A stretch of 64,000 nucleotides of DNA from Porodaedalea pini. Its lineage: Eukaryota; Basidiomycota; Agaricomycetes; Hymenochaetales; Hymenochaetaceae. The stretch is from positions 434,001 to 498,000 of the forward strand of contig NBAY01000030.1 of assembly GCA_002794775.1 (NCBI GenBank). The letters run 5' to 3'. Position numbers and translations under genes: made by a program. Under the pieces are notes generated by a model. The model saw only the letters and a program-made list of their open reading frames with translations. It was not told the origin of the DNA and did no database searches. The first letter of the stretch is position 1; every line of letters starts with the position of its first letter. Of this stretch, positions 57,530 through 64,000 are shown piece by piece.

Positions 57530-58572
57530 TGCAAGTCGACGACCTCTTCGTCATTGTCTTCTTCCTCCACATAGTCCTCCACCGTCGACCTTCGAGTGTC
57601 CACGACTTCCTCGAATGCCGACTCCTTCATCGCGCCGAGCTCGTCAGCGATGAGGCGGCGCTCGCCCGGTGCCATCAGTTCCAACATACGCTGGATGATC
57701 GGCTTCGCCTGCGGACATTTGTCCTTAAAGTGCCCCAGTCCGCCGCAAATCCAGCACGCGCGCTTTCGTTGCGCCTCATTCATCGAGACGTCCATCGGTT
57801 GGCCGGCACCTCCGAAAGTGATGCCCGTCGCGTCACACCTATCGGCGTGTGGGGCTGCTACCTGTCGGCGTGCAGGAGGCCCTTGTTGGGGCGTTGGACG
57901 GGGCGTGAACGGCAATGTACGACCTCGTTGGATGGCGCGAATCTGCTGTTCGCCCCGATCGATCTCAATGGCCTTCTTTTTCCATGCCTCATACGTTGTT
58001 GGCACGGGCGTCGACCTCAACACGCCGCGGACCACCTCGATGTTCATCGCGCGTTGCAAGCGGTCACAAATGACGCCTTCGTCCTTCAGCTCCGCCGCCT
58101 TGATGATCACGTCGAGGTCCTGGAAGAACTGGTCGGCGGAGAGGTCCTTCTGGATCTTATCTCGGAACTTCTTCAGTGCCTTCTCCTTCCTGTTCGGATC
58201 ATCGAAGGAGGCATCCAGTCGTTCCTGGAACTTGGCCCAGTCGTCCGTAAAGCTCACGACGCCATTCGTTGTGAATTCCTGGACGTAGTTTTGCGCCCAC
58301 GTCGACACGTTGCCACCCTTGAGGTAAGAGAGGGCGACATAGATCTTGCTCGATGACGAGGGATACCTCGTGGGGTTTGCCGAGACAAAGAGTAAGACTT
58401 CGTGCTTGAAGTCGAGGTAGTCATCGCCGCCAGCGAATTCGCGTGGCCGGGCGACGTCAATCGAGGGAGCTGGAGCTTGGGCTGCAGGGGCGTTCGTTGC
58501 TGCTCGGGTGAAGGCGGCAGCTACGATCGCTGCGATCTCTTGTTGCTGCCTTTGAGTGAAACCTTCAGCCAT
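57505..58572 (-). CDS. gag of copy E, 355 aa, intact
   Basis: ATG 58572 (MAEGFTQRQQQEIAAIV) to TAG 57507-57505. It contains the capsid-like region (DYLDFKHEVLLF, KIYVALSYLKGGN), an Arg/Gln-rich linker and one CCHC knuckle CWICGGLGHFKDKC, then an acidic tail (EDYVEEEDNDEE). The heptamer lies 15 nt before the stop. The structural protein of the virus-like particle. A conserved open extension upstream lacks an ATG, so the start could be further 5' if a non-AUG codon or splicing is used. Confidence 0.9.
   Translation of the reverse strand: MAEGFTQRQQQEIAAIVAAAFTRAATNAPAAQAPAPSIDVARPREFAGGDDYLDFKHEVLLFVSANPTRYPSSSSKIYVALSYLKGGNVSTWAQNYVQEFTTNGVVSFTDDWAKFQERLDASFDDPNRKEKALKKFRDKIQKDLSADQFFQDLDVIIKAAELKDEGVICDRLQRAMNIEVVRGVLRSTPVPTTYEAWKKKAIEIDRGEQQIRAIQRGRTLPFTPRPTPQQGPPARRQVAAPHADRCDATGITFGGAGQPMDVSMNEAQRKRACWICGGLGHFKDKCPQAKPIIQRMLELMAPGERRLIADELGAMKESAFEEVVDTRRSTVEDYVEEEDNDEEVVDLQGFASGQA
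57523..57529 (-). promoter_or_regulatory. -1 ribosomal frameshift heptamer, copy E
   Basis: G GGT TTT in the gag frame (plus strand AAAACCC); the pol frame is open from here. Conserved in position with A, B and D. Confidence 0.72.
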
Positions 58573-59347
58573 CGCTGGTACGGGCGTATGTGTCAGGCGC
58601 TCAGGGGGTGTCGGCGGTGACGAGTCTCTACGGGGTGTACGATAGCCTCCTGGTTCGCTTGGGAGGACGACCGACGATGTCGAGACTGTCGGTGATGATG
58701 GTGCACGGGGAGGTCGAGGCGCCCAATGAGTTCGCTCGCCGGAAGATGGGTCAGTCGAGTACCAGGCGTGCCTAGTGTCGCTCCACCAGAGATTATGGGT
58801 GACGTGGTTTCTGTCGTCCGCTACGTACGATTGGCGTTCCGCGTCGTAGCGTGAAGAAGAGGGGAAAGCCCGCTGTTGTTCCTCGGTGAGATCTATCTTG
58901 ACTACGTCGGGGGGGGAACAGGTAGGGGCTGGTTGTCCGGATGTATGTTACGCTGACGAAGGACAGGTTCGTCGGCGAGTTTGATGACCAAACGGAAGGA
59001 GGCAACCGAGATCACAATTGACAACGACGTCGACGACTGTACACGGTGTGTTACCCACGTCCAGGTCAGATGGTTCCTCCACCAAAGAGAAAGACGGAGG
59101 GCCAGGGTGGGAGAGGGTTTCCCGATTAGGACGTCAGGTCCTTCAAGGTCGAGTAGGCGCCCGAATGCGGTAAGAGTCGGGGAAAGTCGGATTACTTAAT
59201 ACACGAACATTCGAAAACGCCCGGGCAGGGTTGAGGGTTGTCGTTCAGGGGGTTTACACGTCAAGTCCGTCGAGGGGAGCGCTCCTCTAGACCGAGTGAG
59301 GGCGAGTCGGCAGTGACGACGTACGCTGGGGATGAGCCTGGGTGGCG

Positions 59348-59358
59348 GTTCTGCTTTT
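59348..59358 (-). other. Putative self-priming primer binding site, copy E
   Basis: AAAAGCAGAAC on the minus strand, one base inside the 5' LTR, is the exact complement of the LTR stretch GTTCTGCTTTT. Third conserved instance in the window. Confidence 0.78.
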
Positions 59359-59359
59359 A

Positions 59360-59772
59360 TGTTAGGCGGGAGTCCGGGAAACGACTCGGACTGGGCAGGC
59401 CTCAGCTGACTGTTGTCTGGGACGTGCTATACTCGAGCGTAGACTCGGGACACGCTTACTCAGGCTAGGTCGTCGCGGAGGTAAGAGGATTAATACAAGT
59501 CTAAACTAATACAAGGGGGACGAGTCTCACCTAGGTCGTTGCGGAGGTAAGAGGAAAAGCAGAACAAGGAGTTCATGCAATTCCTGAGACCTTATATAGC
59601 GACGACCGTGAGACTATATTACCTAACATTACATAACGAGTGGGAATGGAACGAATGAAGGCAGTGTGGGAATGATTGTGTAAGATGGGTAAATATAATG
59701 AAAAGGACGGATATAATAAAGGAAATGGTAAAAGGGAAAATAAAGGAAAAGGTGAAAGTTCAGGTTCTAACA
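59360..59772 (-). repeat. 5' LTR of copy E
   Basis: 413 bp, TGTTAG...CTAACA ends, followed on the plus side by the GTCAG target duplication. Confidence 0.97.
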
Positions 59773-59777
59773 GTCAG

Positions 59778-61306
59778 CGGACAGACCACCTTGCTGTAGT
59801 CCTTGATGAAACGTCACAACCAGTTGCCCATACCGAGGAACTGTTGTAGCTCCTTAAGGTTTCATGGGATGGGCCAGTTTGCGATCGCCTCTGTCTTTGC
59901 CAGGTCAGCCTTGATCTCACCATTTCCGATGATGTGGCTGAGGTATTTAATGACCTTGGCGTCGAACTCGCATTTCTCCGGTTTCAGGTACAGGCTGTTT
60001 TCTCGAAGGATCTGAAGTACACATCTCGACGTCTCAATGTGCTCCTCAATGGTTTCTGAGAGGATCAAGATGTCATTGAGGTATACAATGATCAGGTTTG
60101 CGTAGATCAGGTCCTTGAAGATGTGATTGATGAATGCCTGGAATGTCGCTGGAGCATTGCAGAGGCTGAAGAACATTACCGTTGGTTTGAAAAGTCCCAT
60201 GTTCATGCAGAACACTGCCTTCCACTCATCACCTTCATGGATCTGGACATTGTAGTACCCCCAGTGAAGGTCAAGTTTGGTGATGAACTTCGCCTTCTTG
60301 ACCTTGTCAACAAGTTCGTCAATGAGGGGGAGGGGGTATTTGTTCTTGATTGTACCGTCGTTGAGCTTACGGTAGTCTTGGATTGGGTGTAGCAATTTGT
60401 CGGCCTTCTTAATGAAGAAGAAGGGCGACACCATTGGCAAGATCGACTGTCGGATGTGACCAGACTTCAAATTTTCGTCGAGGAAGTCCTTAAGCGACTG
60501 TTGCTCTGTTGGCGTGAGCGGGTAGATCTTGCAGTCGCTGGGTTTGAAGTCAGGCTTTAAGTCAATGACGTGGTCCCAAGGTCGATGCTCTGGCAGCTTC
60601 TCAAAACCCTTCTTGCTGAAGACGTCAGTGTAGTCATTGAGGTATGCAGGCCAGGACGCCTTGTCCATTTGCACCTCATTTACCCTCCTCATCTCTTCCA
60701 CCACCTCCTTCTCAATCACACACTCGTCCGGGCACCAGGTGAAATCAAGTGTACCCATCTTCCAGTTGACCTCAGGATTGTGATGTCAAAGCCAGTTGTA
60801 GCCTAAGAAGATGTTTGATGATGCCAGTGAGGTCACTGCAAGGATGATTCGTTCCCTATGATGACCGATCATGAGTTCTCGACGTATTCTTCGATCAACC
60901 CAGCCTCATTGTGCGTGCTGTCGGCATTGAGCACTGCAAGGGGTCGGATGTAATGCTTTGTCTCTAACCCATACTGTTCGATGAACCTCATGTTGATGCA
61001 CGATCCTGTACACCCTGAGTCCACAAGGGTGTGCGCATCCACCTCTCTCACTTCACCCGCTACACTGTGTCCAACATTCAGGAGGAGGTCCAGCTGGCTT
61101 CCGCCAGTTCCCCTCATGAACAGCTGTTCGTATCCTTCATTTTCGTTCACACCAGTGGGGGCTTCATAATCGGGAAAGTCATTGACGTCGTTTGCATCTG
61201 AGTATTGTACAGACAGTTGACTATATTTTATCGAGTCCGAATTTGAAACCCCTTGTTCTCCCCAGTCAGTCACCCCGATGGCTACACCTGACCACTCACA
61301 AAACCC
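59778..61306 (-). pseudogene. pol of copy D, 5' part (protease and RT)
   Basis: Entry is by the conserved heptamer at 61306-61300. The protease carries DSGC near 61020, and a small deletion near 60875 (at EEYVE) shifts the frame. RT is open at 60758-59862, with [23 protein letters not shown] and YLND in place of YLDD, so the catalytic Asp is lost. It continues at 53465 across copy E. Confidence 0.88.
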
Positions 61307-62358
61307 TGCATGTTGATGATCTCTTTGTCATTCTCTTCTTCTTCCATGTAGTCCTCCACCATCAACCTCTGAGTGTCTACGACTTCCTCAAAGGCTGACT
61401 CCTTCATTGCGCCGAGTTTGTCGGCAAGGAGACGACGCTTGCCTGGCGCCATCAGTTCCAACATGCACTGGATGATCGGCTTCCCCTGTGGACACTTGTC
61501 CCAGAAGTGGCCCTCTTGTCTGCAGAGCCAGCATGCACATCACCGTCATGCCTCGTTCATTGAGATGTCCATCAGTTGACCAGCGCCTCTGAAGGTGATG
61601 CTGGTCGTGTCACGCTTGTCGACGTGGGGGGCTGCAATCTGACAGCAAGCCGGGGGTGCCTGCTGCTGCTGCTGGCATGGTGGAAGTGGGAACGCGCGAC
61701 CTCGCTGGATTGCATGGATCTGTTGCTTGCCACGATCAATCTCAATGGCCTTCTTCTTCCAGTCATCATACGTCATCGGAACCAGCATTGACCTCAACAC
61801 CCCTCGGACCACCTCGATGTTCATTGTGTGCTTCAGGCAGTCACAGATGATGCTGTCATCCATCAGCCCCACTCTTGTGATGACAATGTCGAGTTTCTGG
61901 AAAAACTCGTCGGCGGTGAGGTCCTTCTGAACCTTGGTTTGGAATTCCACTAGCGCCTTTTCCTTCCAGTTCAGGTCATTGAATGAGGCGTCTAGGCACT
62001 CTTGGAACCTTGTCCAACTGTCGGTGAAGGTCAGGACGCCAGCTGTTGTCGATTCCTCCATGTAGTTCTGTGCCCACGTTGCTGCATTGCCACCTTTTAG
62101 GTAGGAGAGAGCAACGTAGATCTTACTTTCTGACATCGGGTACTGGCTCGGGTTTGCCAAGACAAAGAGGAGGACCTCACATTTGAAGTCCAGGTAGTCA
62201 TCGCTGCCAGTGAATTCACGTGGCCGGGCGACATCAATGTTGGGGGTGGGGGCGGCGGCTTGGGTGACCAGAGCATTGGCAGCTTGGTGGGTGAAGGCAC
62301 CCGCGACAATGGCCGCGATCTGTTCCAGCTGTTGCTGGCTGAAACCTCCTGTCAACAT
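61282..62358 (-). pseudogene. gag of copy D (broken)
   Basis: The frame runs from the conserved Met (MLTGGFSQQQLEQ) at 62358 to TAG 61284-61282, 359 codons. There is a TGA just before the knuckle CWLCRQEGHFWDKC. The heptamer is retained. Upstream, to about 62725, the same frame encodes the conserved Trp-rich extension (NIWWSDIRHSWYS). Confidence 0.85.
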
Positions 62359-63160
62359 TGTGGGTTCGGGAGTGGGCATTGATGGTTCAGGAGGGGTTGG
62401 TGGCGATGGGTCCCTACATGTTTCACAGTATGGACCTGGAGTCGGTGGTAAAACAACGGACAATGTTGACGGTGCAGGTGATGACGGGATGGCTGGGGGC
62501 CACCTAGCTCTCCTTCCGTCTTCGTTCGTTGAATACCAGCTGTGTCGGATATCACTCCACCAGATGTTGTATACGACGCCGCTATTATTGGTCGCGATGT
62601 AGCCTGGTCGGTCTGGGTTCCAATGTGCTGATGCAGGGAGAGCCCATTGTTGTTCGTTGGTGAGATCTATCTTGATGATGGCAGGGGAACAGGGATCGGT
62701 TGTGTGTTTGATCTGGGGTTACGCCAATGTTGGATGGGTTTGTCGGTGAAGTTGATGATGAGGCAGAAAGACGCAGCAGAGATAACAATTGATAATGATG
62801 TTGATGACTGCACATGTAACGTCACCCACATCCAAGTTAAGTGGCTCCTCCACCAAAGGGAGATGCGGAGAGCCAGGGTCAGAAAGGTCAGTGAGTGGTG
62901 ACCTTCAGTCACAATGCTCTAGACACTGATGGATTTGTCAGCATCTGCCTCAAGATAGCACTAAGCACACTCGGTAGGACTTTCGGATAGGGTCAGGAAA
63001 AGTCGGTTGACAGTATTATGTAATACACAAACATCCGAAAACGTCTGGGCAGGGTTGAGGGTTGTCGTTTAGGGGGTTTACACATCAAGTCCATCGAGGG
63101 GAGCGCTCCTCTAGACTGAGTGAAGGCGAGTCAACAGCAACAATGTATGCTAGGGATGTG
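62359..63160 (-). other. Leader region of copy D, truncated
   Basis: Matches the leader of copies A, B and E up to about 63160 (GTATGCTAGGGATG), then changes abruptly before the primer binding site. Confidence 0.8.
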
Positions 63161-63309
63161 AAAGGAAATTTTCGCACATTCAGAAACGTCGATCAAGGCA
63201 GATCATTGTCGATCAGACACGCGATTACGTGGTCACCTGATCTTGACGGATACTTGCCCAGGCAAAAATCTGTCAGTCACAATCAAGCTACACTGTCACA
63301 TCTTGTGAC

Positions 63310-63957
63310 ATGGCACATAAACATCAAGAAAGCAAAGGACAACCAATGGAGGTTGATCCCCAATGCACTAAGTGCATGCTACTACAGAACATAGCACAGA
63401 AGGTCCCAGAACTCCTGAAGACAATAGGATTAATGGACCAGGACGTCACATTACAAGCACACAAGTGGGAAGGCCAATCCCCATACTTTGAAACAGGACA
63501 GGCAATCTACTATTGAGATGCCAAGACATATAAAGTCCATATCAGTAAAGAAGAACGTGGCATGGAAAACTACAAATGGGATACAGTCATCCAATACAAT
63601 AAGGAGCCACACGAAGAATGCAGGAACTGCAAGATGATGATATGAATACCTACCCCGAGTCCAGTACAAGGGAATGATGTACCAATACATATAACGACGG
63701 CACTCAAGCACTGTTGGGCATACCTCAGGGACATAAAGCATCAAGGCACGATTACGCTATACGAATTTGAGCACGTGTCAGGAAGACGAACATTCAAGAT
63801 CACTCTAGCCTTAGGAGTACATGACCCACCATTCACAATGGAGACATGTCTCAGCGGAGCAGCCCTAACACCAAGTGAACCTAATACAGAATGGCGATCC
63901 AAGAATAACCCATGGGTCCACATGGTTATCCCCAATGGATTTGAATGGGAGGAATGA
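63310..63957 (+). pseudogene. Unknown coding stretch with two in-frame TGA codons
   Basis: One frame from ATG 63310 (MAHKHQESKGQPMEVDPQC) through TGA 63514-63516 and TGA about 63643-63645 to a TGA near 63955. It looks coding throughout: CTKCMLLQNIAQ, EECRNCKMMI, TALKHCWAYLRDIKHQGTI, RRTFKITLALGVHDPPF and WVHMVIPNGFEWEE. The stops fit CGA to TGA, as in the surrounding transposons. Cys pairs (CTKC, CRNC) could be metal-binding. I do not recognise it; the setting suggests a decayed transposon protein. Confidence 0.5.
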
Positions 63958-64000
63958 ACACCTGAGCGCAGCAATGCAACCCGATAGGCTATGCAGTGCC

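Larger units (their letters stand above)
53466..59772 (-). mobile_element. Ty3/gypsy chromovirus, copy E (nearly intact, youngest)
   Basis: 6307 bp. The 413-bp LTRs (53466-53878 and 59360-59772) appear identical by eye. The target duplication is GTCAG (53461-53465 and 59773-59777), and it is inserted in copy D. Gag is fully open. Pol carries only two in-frame TGA codons (56860-56858 and 54274-54272). CpG content is clearly higher than in A, C and D. Transposition in trans by another copy would explain movement despite the stops. Confidence 0.97.
50974..63160 (-). mobile_element. Ty3/gypsy copy D (lacks 5' LTR), split by copy E
   Basis: The parts are 50974-53465 (3' LTR, chromodomain, integrase, RNase H/RT end) and 59773-63160 (RT, protease, gag, leader). 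They join in register when copy E and one copy of its GTCAG duplication are removed. Similarity to other leaders ends at about 63160, so the primer site and 5' LTR are missing. Subfamily as A and C; strongly CpG-depleted. Confidence 0.93.

Noticed and set aside
1..64000. CRISPR arrays, rRNA or tRNA genes
   Set aside because: No spaced identical repeats of CRISPR type, no rRNA-like conserved blocks and no credible cloverleaf were found by reading; the direct repeats present are LTRs and duplication units. A covariance-model scan would be needed to exclude a tRNA.

Overview
The window reads as nuclear DNA of a filamentous basidiomycete, most likely an agaricomycete. Host genes carry short introns (about 49-65 nt, one of 135 nt) with GT-AG ends. 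The gene set includes FunK1-type kinases, a family expanded in mushroom-forming fungi. Most of the window is transposable-element sequence decayed mainly by CpG transitions: arginine CGA codons have become TGA or CAA.

Layout. 1-5942: a decayed Ty3/gypsy chromovirus (copy A, + strand) whose 5' LTR runs off the window edge. 5943-18800: the host block. It holds a 1063-residue protein of unknown function (-), a GT25-family glycosyltransferase (-), a broken glutathionyl-hydroquinone reductase (-), a GET5/UBL4A-like ubiquitin-fold protein (-), and head-to-head with it the complex I subunit NDUFS5 (+). 19391-31712: an old APE/RT/RNase H LINE, cut by gypsy copy B (24103-30346, 5-bp target duplication CTGCC). 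31925-33092: a GPI12/PIG-L de-N-acetylase (+). 33255-42181: a tandem segmental duplication carrying two FunK1 kinases (upstream copy dead, second intact), with Hsp70 pseudogene pieces between them. 42182-46297: long foldback elements and a Tc1-like element nested in one another at TA dinucleotides. 46927-48832: truncated gypsy copy C (-). 48833-50973: low-information sequence plus a broken unknown gene. 50974-63160: gypsy copy D (-), split by the nearly intact gypsy copy E (53466-59772, target duplication GTCAG, LTRs identical by eye). 63161-64000: a broken unknown coding stretch.

The gypsy elements form two subfamilies: B and E with 413-bp LTRs, and A, C and D with 423-424-bp LTRs. Their sequence shows a coherent expression plan. 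A TATA box lies 33 nt upstream of an 11-nt stretch that is exactly complementary to the sequence just inside the 5' LTR, which is the Tf1/sushi self-priming layout. Gag and Pol are in different frames, joined by a conserved G GGU UUU -1 slippery heptamer just upstream of the gag stop. Pol ends in a chromodomain and its stop codon abuts the 3' LTR. Intact or recent pieces (E gag, B RT-IN-chromodomain, identical E LTRs) suggest the B/E subfamily moved recently.

All host gene models were assembled by hand from splice signals and family similarity recalled from knowledge. No alignment or database search was run. I saw no rRNA, convincing tRNA or CRISPR array.
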